Source: Bacillus sp. N1-1
GTDB lineage: Bacteria > Bacillota > Bacilli > Bacillales > Guptibacillaceae
NCBI RefSeq assembly: GCF_009818105.1
Contig: NZ_CP046564.1
Coordinates: forward strand, 2,790,001 to 2,854,000
Length of the DNA stretch: 64,000 bases
Direction of reading: 5' to 3'
The position numbers and the translations under genes were made by a program. The notes under the pieces are model-generated. The model did not search any database and was not told where the DNA came from. It saw only the letters and a program-made list of their open reading frames with translations. Shown in pieces: positions 24,966 through 34,711 of the stretch (positions within the stretch are counted from its first letter, which is position 1; each line of letters opens with the position of its first letter).

Positions 24966-25983
24966 ACATTCCAATATACCTTGCATAAAGTGCTTTTGCT
25001 CTTCCGCTATCTTCTGTTCCTTGAACAAGAACCCGACCGTCTGGAAATAATACAAGCCTCTCCCCTTCTTCCAACTGAGCTTTAAGTAGGAAAGGTGTTT
25101 TCTTTACTTTTGTCGTTTTTTCAAGTTTTACTGCCCATTCTTTTAGATCAAAATGACTTTCAAGCTGTATCTGAATCGTTTCTCTCCCACATAAAGAAGT
25201 AATATCCTGCTTTGCACCTGTTTTTAATGATGGATATTCGTTAGTTTGACAAGTTGGACAATCCGTCTTTGGTGAAGAAAACTTCATGGCATAACTATGA
25301 TTTTGCCAAATATCCATTGTTATTAAGCTACGATGGAGCTTCTCATAATCCCCCGCAATATATTTCATTATCTCCGTTACCTGGTACGACGCGATAATAT
25401 CTACGATAGGAGAGATAACCCCGATCGTATCACACGTCTCACCTGTCGTTCCTTCTCCTCCCTGAATAAAGCACCGTAGGCAAGGAGTTTCATCTGGTAC
25501 AAATAAAGCTGTCATTCCTCTTGAACTAACGGCCCCTCCATAAACAAATGGAATTTGATTTTTATAACAAGCATCATTCAGAAGAAATCGCGTTGAAAAA
25601 TTATCCGTCCCGTCCATAACGAAATGCATGCCGTCAATAAATTCAGTAATGTTACTTGCGTTTACATCAGCTGTTATGGCGTCGATTTCAACAGCGGAAT
25701 TCATTTTTTTTAATTTGTTTTTTGCAGCAACTGTTTTCGGTAACGCTGCAGCTACATCCTCTTCGTCAAATAACATCTGTCTTTGAAGATTGCTTTTTTC
25801 TACATAATCACGATCGACTATTCTTATAAAGCCGAAGCCTGCTCGAACAAGATGATTTGCTATAGCAGTGCCGAGCGCCCCCATTCCAACGATAAGAGCT
25901 CGCGACTGACTGAATTTCTTTTGCCCTAATTCCCCGATAGGAGAAAAAAGCATTTGTCTAGAATATCTTTTGAAGTGATCCAT
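24964..25983 (-). CDS. MoeB/ThiF-type sulfur-carrier adenylyltransferase
   Basis: A 339-residue E1-like enzyme that adenylates the C-terminal Gly of a ubiquitin-fold sulfur carrier (MoaD or ThiS). It shows YSRQMLFSPIGE, the nucleotide motif GMGALGTAIANHLVRAG, RDYVEKSNLQRQ, the catalytic Asp in DGTDNFSTR, and two CxxC zinc motifs (CLRC and CPTC). Its C-terminal 100 residues follow the usual Bacillus MoeB/ThiF plan. Neighbouring mobA suggests molybdopterin; the lack of thiF in the thi operon leaves ThiS as another partner. Confidence 0.82.
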   Translation of the reverse strand: MDHFKRYSRQMLFSPIGELGQKKFSQSRALIVGMGALGTAIANHLVRAGFGFIRIVDRDYVEKSNLQRQMLFDEEDVAAALPKTVAAKNKLKKMNSAVEIDAITADVNASNITEFIDGMHFVMDGTDNFSTRFLLNDACYKNQIPFVYGGAVSSRGMTALFVPDETPCLRCFIQGGEGTTGETCDTIGVISPIVDIIASYQVTEIMKYIAGDYEKLHRSLITMDIWQNHSYAMKFSSPKTDCPTCQTNEYPSLKTGAKQDITSLCGRETIQIQLESHFDLKEWAVKLEKTTKVKKTPFLLKAQLEEGERLVLFPDGRVLVQGTEDSGRAKALYARYIGM

Positions 25984-26580
25984 TTAATCTGTCTCCTTTT
26001 GAACAAGTTTAAATTCTTCTCGTGTATTTACATTTAAAAATTGTTTTTCTCGATTTTCAACTTCTACAAAATGGACATCAATAGATTTGAGGAGATCATT
26101 CATTCTCCTTTTCCCTGATGAAAGTAGCTCTTCGATGACAGGCTGACACGAAGAATGGTAAAGAGCACAAAGAGGCTGGCGCCTTCCTGAACTGACAGGT
26201 ATAATTGCCATTGCATCACGATGCATTGATTGCTCTTCTATTAAAAGCGAAAATAAACCATCTGTTACAAACGGCATATCACAAGCTACTGTAAGATAAT
26301 AATCACCATTCGATTGATTTATCCCAGAATAGATCCCTGCTAACGGACCCATCCCCTCGAAAGCTGCCTCATCTTCTATTACTCTTATATTTTCAGTTAC
26401 CTGCATGTTAAACTGCTTTAATAAATTCATTTTGGTTACAATCATAGCTTCATCTACTACAGGATGAAGCTGATTTAACACCACTTGATAAAATGGTTTG
26501 TCATAATAAGTAGCAAAGGCTTTTGGAGACCCAAATCTTCGAGACTCCCCTCCTGCTAGCAATAAACCAGTTATTTTCAT
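25984..26580 (-). CDS. mobA: MobA, molybdenum cofactor guanylyltransferase
   Basis: A 198-residue nucleotidyltransferase linking GMP to molybdopterin. The N-terminal LLAGGESRRFGSPKA is the GTP-binding signature, ACDMPFV gives the metal Asp, and GRRQPLCALYH follows. It directly abuts the moeB/thiF gene and overlaps DUF92 by four bases. No other molybdopterin genes are in the window, so the rest of the pathway must lie elsewhere. Confidence 0.87.
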   Translation of the reverse strand: MKITGLLLAGGESRRFGSPKAFATYYDKPFYQVVLNQLHPVVDEAMIVTKMNLLKQFNMQVTENIRVIEDEAAFEGMGPLAGIYSGINQSNGDYYLTVACDMPFVTDGLFSLLIEEQSMHRDAMAIIPVSSGRRQPLCALYHSSCQPVIEELLSSGKRRMNDLLKSIDVHFVEVENREKQFLNVNTREEFKLVQKETD

Positions 26581-27347
26581 AACAACGCTGCACCTCCAAC
26601 GAGTGCGCCAATAATAGACGAGACGAAATTGACTACATCATTATTCAAACCTTTTAAGCCTTTTATTTTGTGAGTCTTATTTTCACAATGAATATGGTGC
26701 TCGGTTTTTGTTCCACACCTTTGGCATTGAAACTCTTCTTGCAAGGTTCCTCCAATTAACGTATCGCTTAAACAACCGACAAAGCCTGCGAGCGTTACAA
26801 AGGCTAGTGCTTGAAAAGATAAGTCAAAAACGAAAGCACCAACAACCCCAATTAAACCCGCTCCTAGAATAGATGCAAATAAACCTAGCATACTAACTGC
26901 TCCAGAAGTGCCTGGTGGAACAAATTTCAATGTTTTTATATGAAGCGGTCTACGCGTCGATAGAACGCCCACTTCAGATGCCCAGGTATCAGAATTAGAG
27001 GTAGCAATCGCTCCTAGAAAAATCAACAACCATGCATCTCCAGGAAAAATGCTCATCATTACTCCAGCTAAAGCGGCAACCCCGCCGTTAGCAAGAACCT
27101 GATATTGATCTCTCGACGAACCTTTTTCTACAATTTCTTCCACGTTATCTTTTAACTCCGTTTTATACTTACTCCAAATCGTTGAAGACAGAAAAAAGAT
27201 ACCCAGAAGGAAAAGCCCTTTCCATGCAAAACCAAGTGCAATGGCGCACCCTATTCCTGTAGCAGCAACTGCTCCTTTTTTCGAAAGAGCTTTAGCTTTG
27301 TAACCTAGAAAACCTGTCATAGCACATATAAAAAAGTAATTAATCAT
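26577..27347 (-). CDS. DUF92 family membrane protein
   Basis: A 256-residue polytopic membrane protein of the DUF92 (TIGR00297) family, with LSKKGAVAATGIG, the conserved ATSNSDTWASEVGVLS and FVPPGTSGAVSMLG segments, and KGLNNDVVNF near the C-terminus. Plant relatives (VTE6) are phytyl-phosphate kinases, so a polyprenyl phosphate kinase role is possible but unproven. Two CxxC-like pairs (CQRC and C-E-N around 215-235) may bind metal. ATGA overlaps join it to yqgN upstream and mobA downstream. Confidence 0.83.
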   Translation of the reverse strand: MINYFFICAMTGFLGYKAKALSKKGAVAATGIGCAIALGFAWKGLFLLGIFFLSSTIWSKYKTELKDNVEEIVEKGSSRDQYQVLANGGVAALAGVMMSIFPGDAWLLIFLGAIATSNSDTWASEVGVLSTRRPLHIKTLKFVPPGTSGAVSMLGLFASILGAGLIGVVGAFVFDLSFQALAFVTLAGFVGCLSDTLIGGTLQEEFQCQRCGTKTEHHIHCENKTHKIKGLKGLNNDVVNFVSSIIGALVGGAALL

Positions 27348-27910
27348 TTAACGTTAACAATCTGTTCATCTGTGATGATTGCTTCCACAGGTAAATCAAA
27401 CGTTTCGGTTGGCACATTTTCAACAACTTGAAATTGGTAAGCAAGCGAAACAGTTGAGTTTGAATAGTTTTGTAAATATCGATCATAGTAGCCGCCACCA
27501 AATCCAATTCTAAACCCATTCCGATCAAAAATGAGGCCTGGTACAAGCAAAAGATCTATTTCGTCAGGAGGGCACATTTCTGTTTTATTGGGACGTGGTT
27601 CTTCTAGACCAAAATATACTTTTTCTAATTGATCCCACTCCGTTAAATAATAAAAAGTCATCTGTTTAGTTTTAGGATTACACTTCGGTACTGCTACTCT
27701 TTTTCCACTATTCCATGCTTTTTCTATGATTGTTTTTGTATTTATTTCACCTTTCATCGCAACCGTTAAGCCGATCGTTTCTGCATTAGTGTACGGTTTA
27801 TATGTATAAAGACGATCAAGTATTTGTTGATCAAGATTCACTTTATTAGCAGCAGTTATTTCTTTTAATTTTATTTTCATATTTGTTCGCCACTCGTGTT
27901 TTGATTGCAT
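27344..27910 (-). CDS. yqgN: YqgN, 5-formyltetrahydrofolate cyclo-ligase
   Basis: A 188-residue enzyme converting 5-formyl-THF to methenyl-THF with ATP. Diagnostic pieces are the substrate loop VAMKGEINTK, VPKCNPKTKQM and FDRNGFRIGFGGGYYDRYL. Position beside rpmG matches B. subtilis. Of three ATGs in a row, the third (27910) sits 7 bases from AGGAGG. It heads a tightly overlapping operon with DUF92, mobA and moeB/thiF. Confidence 0.87.
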   Translation of the reverse strand: MQSKHEWRTNMKIKLKEITAANKVNLDQQILDRLYTYKPYTNAETIGLTVAMKGEINTKTIIEKAWNSGKRVAVPKCNPKTKQMTFYYLTEWDQLEKVYFGLEEPRPNKTEMCPPDEIDLLLVPGLIFDRNGFRIGFGGGYYDRYLQNYSNSTVSLAYQFQVVENVPTETFDLPVEAIITDEQIVNVK

Positions 27911-27964
27911 CATCATTCCTCCTACTTTCTCTCTTACTACTAGTTTACGGGAAAATGTGCAAAT

Positions 27965-27992
27965 AAAAAAGCAGTAGGATAACCTACTGCTT
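27965..27992 (-). terminator. Terminator of rpmG
   Basis: On the minus strand AAGCAGTAGG pairs with CCTACTGCTT across TTAT, followed by TTTTT. It begins at the rpmG stop codon. Confidence 0.9.
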
Positions 27993-28140
27993 ACTTTGTT
28001 TCGCGATGTAACGTCTGCTTTTTAAGTCTTGGGCTGTATTTTTTAAGTTCAAGACGATCAGGGTTAGTACGTTTGTTCTTCGTCGTGATGTAGTTACGAT
28101 CGCCTGTTTCAGTGCAAGCCAATGTAATTTGTACGCGCAT
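27991..28140 (-). CDS. rpmG: Ribosomal protein L33, zinc-free (C-minus) form
   Basis: A 49-residue L33: [20 protein letters not shown], then [29 protein letters not shown]. Only one Cys remains; the residues that usually complete the two CxxC zinc pairs are Thr, Ser and Leu, so it should not bind zinc. The start ATG has GGAGGG upstream. It lies upstream of yqgN with its own terminator, in the place of the zinc-type rpmGA of B. subtilis. C-minus paralogues elsewhere are often induced by Zur under zinc shortage. Confidence 0.92.
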   Translation of the reverse strand: MRVQITLACTETGDRNYITTKNKRTNPDRLELKKYSPRLKKQTLHRETK

Positions 28141-28216
28141 GAATATCCCTCCAAATCCTATCAAACTGTTCATTTAACAACATACTTTATTATGATAACA
28201 AACAAATCTCATTCAA

Positions 28217-30199
28217 TCAAGTTGTTTTTGTTGTGGAAAGTGCTTCATATTTTTCAAGGTAATCTTTCACAACATCTACAAACGTAGCATGCGACCATGT
28301 TAAAGGCGCTACTGATAGTGGTTTTCCTGTATACGGATGTACCTGCTCTGGTAGTATACCACTTGAGAGGGCCTGTTTATATACCCAATCTATGTGATGT
28401 TTTGCATCACGTAATTGTTTCAGGGTTTGGGCACGGGAAATTTTCCATTTAGCGATCCACAGAGTACAAATTACCCAAGGATTACCCGGCACTTCTTCAA
28501 CATTTTGCGATTGTTGAAAATAATAATCGCTTACATAACGCGCTACACCACCAATGCTCGTTTTTACAGAAAGTCTTTTTTCAATCTCTTCCATCGTCCG
28601 AACCATCCGAGGGTCATTAGCAGGAAAAACCCCAAATGCAAATAATCCAAATAGGCTGCTTTCTATTGTATAATCTTTCGTTATTTCACCTGTTTCATTA
28701 TTTCGATAAAGTCCTCTTAAGAAGCAGGAACGCATTTCGTCATAGAGATGTTCCTCAATCCCCTTTTTAATCCGCTCTGCCCCTTTATAATAGCTCTCAG
28801 CACGATCATCTTCTCCGAACAACCTTGCAAACGAATGAGCAGCCATGAGACCACCATAGCAAGCGGATGCTGTAAAACTAAAAACACCAAATCTTTCTTC
28901 CCAAAGATCATAAGAAGGAAGTGGCAGATCGAGGGTTTCATCCATAAACTGCAACAAAAATTTTGCACCGGGTCGAACTAAAAACTTATAAAGCGATTGA
29001 GCAAATTCAATATCACCTGTTGATTGGTAATGTTCCCAGAACGCCCAGAGAACAAGAGCCGTCTCATCCTCTTGTATCGGAAGCTGAGTTTTCTTTAAAC
29101 GATCGACATAAGGATGCCAGCTCGAACCTACAGAGCCATCAGGATTGTATTTATGATGTAAATACCCTTCTTTTGAAAGAAGTTCTGCACAGCAGCGATA
29201 AAAGTTTGTAACCATTCCATGATACCCTGCTTTAGACATGGCAGAAGCAATTAGCGCACCATCTCTAGGCCACATGTAGCTATAGTGATCGCGGTTATAA
29301 TGCAAAATATCTGAGTCATTCGCTGCGATAATCGTACCATTTTGATTCGTTTGTGTTCGCACAATTAATAGACTTCTTTTATAAAGAGATAGGATATTTG
29401 GACCTAAATCAGTCTCCGGAAGCACGGATTTGTTTACCCATCTATTCCAATACATACGAATTTTTTCAACCGTTAATTGAGTACCAATCTCGCTCACATA
29501 TTCATGAATGCTACTGACTTCTTCTTTCGTTCTACCTACTGTCATCCAGTAATAAGCTGTTTTTTGTTGATGCGGTTCCAACTTTGTTTCGAGTGAAAAA
29601 GTACTATCAACTGAACCTTGCGCAATTGGATTAACATGTAAATGACCATCTTCAGCATCACGCCACGTGCCTTCAGCAGCTTGAAATCGCTTTACCCCAG
29701 TCGTGTACTGTTCAATTCCCTCTCCATCTAGCTCACCATTGAACAGAAAATATCTGTAGCGTTTATAATGAATCACAGACTTTGTATCCGGACAGAAGTA
29801 AGCTGTGTCGCCTACTTCTGTTTCATAAATATTTAAATCTTGATGGAAAAAAAGTCTTACATCGCGACTTTGATTTTCTAAATTAACAATCGTAATTTTA
29901 CGAATCATTAGCATTTCACGTTGATGCACGCCTTCTTCAAAAACAAGTTTAATTCCTAGATGAGGATGTACCGCAGTACTATACGTCACGAGGGTATCCT
30001 GATCATAATTTGGCTGGATATCCCATTCCGATGAATGTAGCCATGAAAATTTCCCATCTACCCAAACCCCGATTCGATTTGCATGACCTTGAACATGATT
30101 TTGTTGCCCCACATAGGGATAATAAATATCTCGAATTTGTAGAAATTGATCCATATTGATAAGCAGTTGACCGTTTCCAATGACTAAATGTCTTGGCAT
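28217..30199 (-). CDS. GH15-family glycoside hydrolase (glucoamylase/trehalase-like)
   Basis: A 660-residue cytosolic glycosidase. The N-terminal 260 residues form a beta-sandwich, the rest an (alpha/alpha)6 barrel with NRDHYSYMWPRDGAL, PIQEDETALVLWA, the general-acid Glu in SYDLWEERFG and the base Glu in GILPEQVHPYTG. Such inverting enzymes release glucose from alpha-glucans, dextran oligomers or trehalose; no signal peptide means an intracellular oligosaccharide is likely. It is monocistronic between rpmG and phoU and lacks sugar-transport neighbours. Confidence 0.85.
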   Translation of the reverse strand: MPRHLVIGNGQLLINMDQFLQIRDIYYPYVGQQNHVQGHANRIGVWVDGKFSWLHSSEWDIQPNYDQDTLVTYSTAVHPHLGIKLVFEEGVHQREMLMIRKITIVNLENQSRDVRLFFHQDLNIYETEVGDTAYFCPDTKSVIHYKRYRYFLFNGELDGEGIEQYTTGVKRFQAAEGTWRDAEDGHLHVNPIAQGSVDSTFSLETKLEPHQQKTAYYWMTVGRTKEEVSSIHEYVSEIGTQLTVEKIRMYWNRWVNKSVLPETDLGPNILSLYKRSLLIVRTQTNQNGTIIAANDSDILHYNRDHYSYMWPRDGALIASAMSKAGYHGMVTNFYRCCAELLSKEGYLHHKYNPDGSVGSSWHPYVDRLKKTQLPIQEDETALVLWAFWEHYQSTGDIEFAQSLYKFLVRPGAKFLLQFMDETLDLPLPSYDLWEERFGVFSFTASACYGGLMAAHSFARLFGEDDRAESYYKGAERIKKGIEEHLYDEMRSCFLRGLYRNNETGEITKDYTIESSLFGLFAFGVFPANDPRMVRTMEEIEKRLSVKTSIGGVARYVSDYYFQQSQNVEEVPGNPWVICTLWIAKWKISRAQTLKQLRDAKHHIDWVYKQALSSGILPEQVHPYTGKPLSVAPLTWSHATFVDVVKDYLEKYEALSTTKTT

Positions 30200-30278
30200 T
30201 TTGCTACCCCCTATCCATCTCCTACACTAGTCTATTGCAGAAGTGGACAGGTCATTACTTAACCTTTCTAAATAGATT

Positions 30279-30310
30279 AAAAAACCACACTCAATTGGTA
30301 GAGTGTGGTT
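30279..30310 (-). terminator. Terminator of the pst-phoU operon
   Basis: On the minus strand AACCACACTC pairs with GAGTGTGGTT across an 8-base loop, followed by TTTTT. Confidence 0.9.
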
Positions 30311-30316
30311 CTTTGA

Positions 30317-30976
30317 TTAAGCATTCAGGTCGTAGCGCTTCCCTTTCACAACGTAGATCACGCTTTCTGAAATATTTGTGCAGTGGTCTCCAATACGTTC
30401 TACATAGCGGCAGATAAAAGAAAGCTGTTGAATTTGGCTAACACTTTCAGGATGTTCTGTCATCAATTCAAGTAATTCTTTTACCAGACGTCCATACATA
30501 TTATCAATTTCATCATCAGCATCCGCAACAGCCATTGCCTGATTAACATCTTCATCATAGAAAGATGCAAGCACTTCTTTCAGCATGTTATTTGCTTTCT
30601 GAGCGAGCGCTGGAATTTCTTCGATTGGCTTTACAAATGGTTTATCGCCAATACGAATAATCGACTTTGCAATGTTAACCGCTAGATCTCCAACCCGCTC
30701 AACATCAGTTGTAATTTTAAGTGCAGAAATAAGTCTTCTTAGATCGGTTGCAAGCGGCTGCTCCTTCGCAATTAACCAAATCGCTGTTTCGTTAATCTCT
30801 TCCTCAAGGCGGTTGATTTTATAATCATTATCAATAATTTCAAGTGCTTTATCAACATCCTGATTCTTTAATGCAGTAATCGCTTCATCAACAGCCACCT
30901 GCGCTAAAGAGCCTAGCTCAAGAAGCTTAGTCTTTATTTCATCTAACTGTTCTTGGAAATTTTCTCTTACTACCAT
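30317..30976 (-). CDS. phoU: PhoU, phosphate signalling regulator
   Basis: A 219-residue protein made of two three-helix-bundle repeats, each with the metal-binding E/D-x-x-x-D pattern (DVERVGDLAVNIA and VERIGDHCTNIS). PhoU links the Pst transporter with the PhoR kinase and prevents toxic phosphate uptake. It follows pstB by 21 bases, closing the pst operon. B. subtilis itself lacks phoU, so this operon plan is that of other bacilli. Confidence 0.92.
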   Translation of the reverse strand: MVVRENFQEQLDEIKTKLLELGSLAQVAVDEAITALKNQDVDKALEIIDNDYKINRLEEEINETAIWLIAKEQPLATDLRRLISALKITTDVERVGDLAVNIAKSIIRIGDKPFVKPIEEIPALAQKANNMLKEVLASFYDEDVNQAMAVADADDEIDNMYGRLVKELLELMTEHPESVSQIQQLSFICRYVERIGDHCTNISESVIYVVKGKRYDLNA

Positions 30977-30997
30977 AAATGCTCACCCCCGAAATAA

Positions 30998-31819
30998 TTA
31001 ACCGAAACGGCCTGTAATATAGTCTTCTGTTCGCTTATCTGTAGGATTAGAAAATAACTGGTTCGTATCAGAAAACTCTACGACTTCACCGTTTAAGAAA
31101 AAGGCCGTTTTATCAGAGATACGAGCTGCTTGTTGCATGTTGTGCGTTACGATAATGATACTGAAATCTTTCTTTAATTCTTGAACAAGTTCTTCTACTT
31201 TAAGAGTAGAGATTGGATCAAGCGCAGATGTTGGCTCATCCATCAAAATAACATCAGGCTCAATTGCGAGACAGCGAGCGATACAAAGGCGCTGTTGCTG
31301 ACCACCTGATAAACCGTAAGCATTTTCGTTTAGACGATCTTTTACTTCTTCCCAAAGTGCTGCACCTTTTAAGCTTTTTTCGACAATTTCATCAAGTACT
31401 TTTTTGTTTTTTATGCCGTGAATTTTGGGACCATAAACGACATTTTCATAGATTGATTTTGGAAATGGATTCGGCTTTTGGAAAACCATTCCCACTTTTG
31501 TGCGCAAATCTTCTACTTTGTATTTGTTCTCAAAAATGTTTTTCCCACGATAGTTAATATCACCAGACATTTTTACAATTGGCACCATTTCGACCATTCT
31601 ATTAAGAGCTTTAATAAACGTGGATTTACCACAGCCGGATGGCCCGATAATTGCTGTTACCTGTTTTTCTGGAATTTCGAATTTAATATCTTTTAAAGCC
31701 TGGTCTTTTCCGTACCATAAATTAAAATTTTGAATGCTATATACAGAATCTTTTTCTTTAATCTGTTCTTCTGACCGCGGAGCTTTTACAACCTTCTTTT
31801 CATCCATAATTGTTTTCAT
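30998..31819 (-). CDS. pstB: PstB, phosphate ABC transporter ATPase
   Basis: A 273-residue ABC ATPase with Walker [10 protein letters not shown], the family-specific [15 protein letters not shown], signature LSGGQQQRL, Walker B VILMDEP and switch [12 protein letters not shown]. It energises PstAC. The ATG at 31819 is chosen, with AGGGG about 10 bases upstream; a TTG two codons earlier is also possible. Only one pstB is present, unlike B. subtilis which has two. Confidence 0.93.
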   Translation of the reverse strand: MKTIMDEKKVVKAPRSEEQIKEKDSVYSIQNFNLWYGKDQALKDIKFEIPEKQVTAIIGPSGCGKSTFIKALNRMVEMVPIVKMSGDINYRGKNIFENKYKVEDLRTKVGMVFQKPNPFPKSIYENVVYGPKIHGIKNKKVLDEIVEKSLKGAALWEEVKDRLNENAYGLSGGQQQRLCIARCLAIEPDVILMDEPTSALDPISTLKVEELVQELKKDFSIIIVTHNMQQAARISDKTAFFLNGEVVEFSDTNQLFSNPTDKRTEDYITGRFG

Positions 31820-31861
31820 TTTCAAAAATCCCCTTTACACATTGATGAGAGCTTTACGTAT

Positions 31862-32740
31862 CTACAGTCTTTTAGAAAATTTATTTCGAATTAAGACAGC
31901 AATTGAATTCATAATGAGCAACATTGCGAGAAGCACGATAATACCTGCTGCTGCTACATCGTGGAATTCGGTTTGCGGACGACTTGTCCAGTTGAAAATT
32001 TGGATCGGCATAACAGTAAATCCTGACAAGAAATTCTCAGGCAAGTAGGCAACAAACGTTAATGCACCAATCATTAGTAATGGTGCTGTTTCACCGATTG
32101 CGCGTGATAAAGCTAGAATTCCTCCTGTTAAAATTCCTGGGATTGCTGCTGGTAATACAACCTTTTTGATTGTTTGCCATTTCGTAGCACCCATCGCATA
32201 AGAAGCCTCTCGAAGTTCTTTTGGAACCGAACGTACAGCTTCCTGAGCAGCAACAACGATAATAGGCAAAATTAATAGACTCATCGTCAAACCACCAGCA
32301 AGAACACTACGCCCCATTTCCATCATCCGAACAAATACAGTTAGTCCAAGTAAGCCAAAAACAATCGAAGGTACACCTGCTAAATTGGAAATGTTTATTT
32401 GAATAAACGTTGTAAACTTATTCTTCTTTGCATATTCTTCAAGATAAATTGCGGTTCCAACTCCAATTGTAAGTGCCACTGGAGCAATAACTGCCATCAT
32501 CCATAAAGTGCCGAAAAATGCTGCTTTAATCCCTGCTTTTTCAGGGAAACGAGACGCGAAATTTTGAAAGAACTCAAGATTTAAGTAACCAATTCCTTGA
32601 GTGAATATCCGATATAACAAGATAACAAGCACCACTAGTGCTAACATTGTTGCACCAAAGAAAATTCCTTTAAGAATCTTATTTTGTGCTAATCTGGTTT
32701 GCATTTTACTTTTTACTTTTGCCTGATCTACTAGTTGCAT
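31862..32740 (-). CDS. pstA: PstA, phosphate ABC transporter permease
   Basis: A 292-residue permease with six membrane helices and the coupling loop EASYAMGATKWQTIKKVVLPAA, which docks on PstB. It overlaps the end of pstC by one base and has GGGAGG upstream. Together with PstC it forms the phosphate channel. Confidence 0.93.
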   Translation of the reverse strand: MQLVDQAKVKSKMQTRLAQNKILKGIFFGATMLALVVLVILLYRIFTQGIGYLNLEFFQNFASRFPEKAGIKAAFFGTLWMMAVIAPVALTIGVGTAIYLEEYAKKNKFTTFIQINISNLAGVPSIVFGLLGLTVFVRMMEMGRSVLAGGLTMSLLILPIIVVAAQEAVRSVPKELREASYAMGATKWQTIKKVVLPAAIPGILTGGILALSRAIGETAPLLMIGALTFVAYLPENFLSGFTVMPIQIFNWTSRPQTEFHDVAAAGIIVLLAMLLIMNSIAVLIRNKFSKRL

Positions 32741-33672
32741 TAGTATTCCTCCCTGAATTTACGAGAAATATATTGTGCAATGAGGTTCATGATAAGTGTG
32801 AATAGGAAGAGGGTCATACCAACAGCATAAATACTGTAGTAAATCGTCGTTCCAAAACCAGCATCACCAAGACTTACTTGCACAATATAAGATGTCATTG
32901 TCTGTATAGACTCTGTTACATCTAATGTAAGTTTTGGTGTTGCTCCACCAGCGACTGTTACAATCATTGTTTCACCGATTGCTCTTGAAATTGCAAGAAC
33001 AAATGAAGCAATAATTCCTGATAATGCAGCTGGGAGAACAACTTTCATAGCAACCTCAAATCGTGTAGCACCAAGTCCGAGTGCACCTTCCCGAATAGCG
33101 TTCGGTACAGAGCTCATCGCATCCTCTGAGAGAGATGCAATCATAGGAATAATCATAATTCCCACAACGATACCCGGACTCAATGCGTTAAAAATAGGGA
33201 GACTCGGAATAACATTTTGTAGCACAGGTGTAACAAAAGTTAGAGCAAAGAAACCATAAACAATCGTAGGAATACCTGCTAGTACTTCCAGAATCGGTTT
33301 AATGATTCTTCTTACACTATCACTTGCATATTCACTCAAATAAATGGCTGCCGCTAATCCTAATGGAATAGCAACAAGCATGGCGATACCTGTGATCATT
33401 AGTGTCCCAGAGATCAGTGGCCAAATTCCATAATCCGGGTTGTCTCCAAAAAACGGGTACCAATCTTTATTCGTAAAGAACTCAACAATAGATACTCGAC
33501 TAAAAAACGTAACTGTTTCTACAATTAATGTGAAAACAATACCAAGCGTTGTTAATACAGAGATAATTGCACATAAAAGCAATAAGCCCGGTACAAGTTT
33601 CTCCATAAACTTCGCTCGTGATTGATTTTTCTCTTTTTTGTCTTTAATCATCTGACGAACAGAGCTTTGCAT
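32740..33672 (-). CDS. pstC: PstC, phosphate ABC transporter permease
   Basis: A 310-residue permease with six helices and the coupling motif EGALGLGATRFEVAMKVVLPAA. The segment YPFFGDNPDYGIWPLISGTL is typical of PstC. It follows pstS by about 80 bases and overlaps pstA by one. Confidence 0.93.
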   Translation of the reverse strand: MQSSVRQMIKDKKEKNQSRAKFMEKLVPGLLLLCAIISVLTTLGIVFTLIVETVTFFSRVSIVEFFTNKDWYPFFGDNPDYGIWPLISGTLMITGIAMLVAIPLGLAAAIYLSEYASDSVRRIIKPILEVLAGIPTIVYGFFALTFVTPVLQNVIPSLPIFNALSPGIVVGIMIIPMIASLSEDAMSSVPNAIREGALGLGATRFEVAMKVVLPAALSGIIASFVLAISRAIGETMIVTVAGGATPKLTLDVTESIQTMTSYIVQVSLGDAGFGTTIYYSIYAVGMTLFLFTLIMNLIAQYISRKFREEY

Positions 33673-33751
33673 TTATTACTCCCCCTCACAAAGAGCAAAA
33701 CAGGATAAAGTGAGGAGCCGTAACTCCTCACCAGTCTGTTTCATTTTATTC

Positions 33752-34711
33752 TTACTTACCAGCGATTTCGTTTAGCTTATCCATAGCTTCTGTATACTTT
33801 TCTTCAGGAAGAGCTACGTACCCTACAGCTTCAGCCATTTCACCAGCATTCTCAAGTGCATATTTAGTGAAATCATATACAGCAGGATTTTCTTCTACTG
33901 CAGAGTGCTTCACATAAGTGTATAGCGGACGAGAAAGTGGTTCATATGTTCCATCTTGGATTGTTTCTGCATTTGGTTCTACAGCTTCACCGTCACCATT
34001 AACGATTGGAACAACGTTAAGTCTATCTTTATTTTCTAGGTAGTAAGCATAACCGAAGAATGCCATACCGTTTTTAGAACCAGTTACACCATTTACAAGT
34101 ACATTGTCATCTTCAGAAAGTGTTGCTTCTTTTACCATTTGCTCATCTTCTAGTACTACTTCATTAAAGTAGTCATACGTTCCAGAATCTGTACCAGGGC
34201 TAAATAATTCGATTTTTTCTTCAGGCCATTCAGGGTTAACGTCGCTCCACATTGTTGCTTCGCCTAACCAGATTTTCTTAAGGTCGTCAATTGTAAGCTG
34301 ATCTACCCAATCATTCTCAGAGTTAACAACGATAGAAAGACCGTCTTTTGCAATTTCAAATTCTGTGAAGTCAATACCAGCTTCTTCAAGTGCGGCTGTT
34401 TCTTCTTCTTTGATTGGACGAGAAGCGTTACTCATGTCTGTTTCACCAGCAGAGAATTTCTCAAATCCACCACCAGAACCAGAAACACCTACACTAACTT
34501 TTACATCAGGTTGTACAGAAGCATATTCTTCAGCAACTGCTTCCATGATCGGGAATACTGTAGAAGATCCGTCCATTAGAACTTCGCCAGATACTTCTTC
34601 ACCAGAAGCTTCTCCGCCGCTGTTTGTGTTACCGGAGTTATTTCCGCAAGCTGCTGCGAAAATCATTACCATCGACATAACTACCATAAGCATAATGCCC
34701 TTGAACTTCAT
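33752..34711 (-). CDS. pstS: PstS, phosphate-binding lipoprotein
   Basis: A 319-residue solute-binding lipoprotein. The signal peptide ends in the lipobox AAAC (Cys22), followed by a flexible N/G/S-rich linker. Phosphate-binding segments include DGSSTVFPIMEAV, GVSGSGGGFEKFSAGETDMSNASRP (split here only by length) and SPGTDSGTYDYF. It is the first gene of the Pho-box-controlled pst operon. Confidence 0.94.
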   Translation of the reverse strand: MKFKGIMLMVVMSMVMIFAAACGNNSGNTNSGGEASGEEVSGEVLMDGSSTVFPIMEAVAEEYASVQPDVKVSVGVSGSGGGFEKFSAGETDMSNASRPIKEEETAALEEAGIDFTEFEIAKDGLSIVVNSENDWVDQLTIDDLKKIWLGEATMWSDVNPEWPEEKIELFSPGTDSGTYDYFNEVVLEDEQMVKEATLSEDDNVLVNGVTGSKNGMAFFGYAYYLENKDRLNVVPIVNGDGEAVEPNAETIQDGTYEPLSRPLYTYVKHSAVEENPAVYDFTKYALENAGEMAEAVGYVALPEEKYTEAMDKLNEIAGK

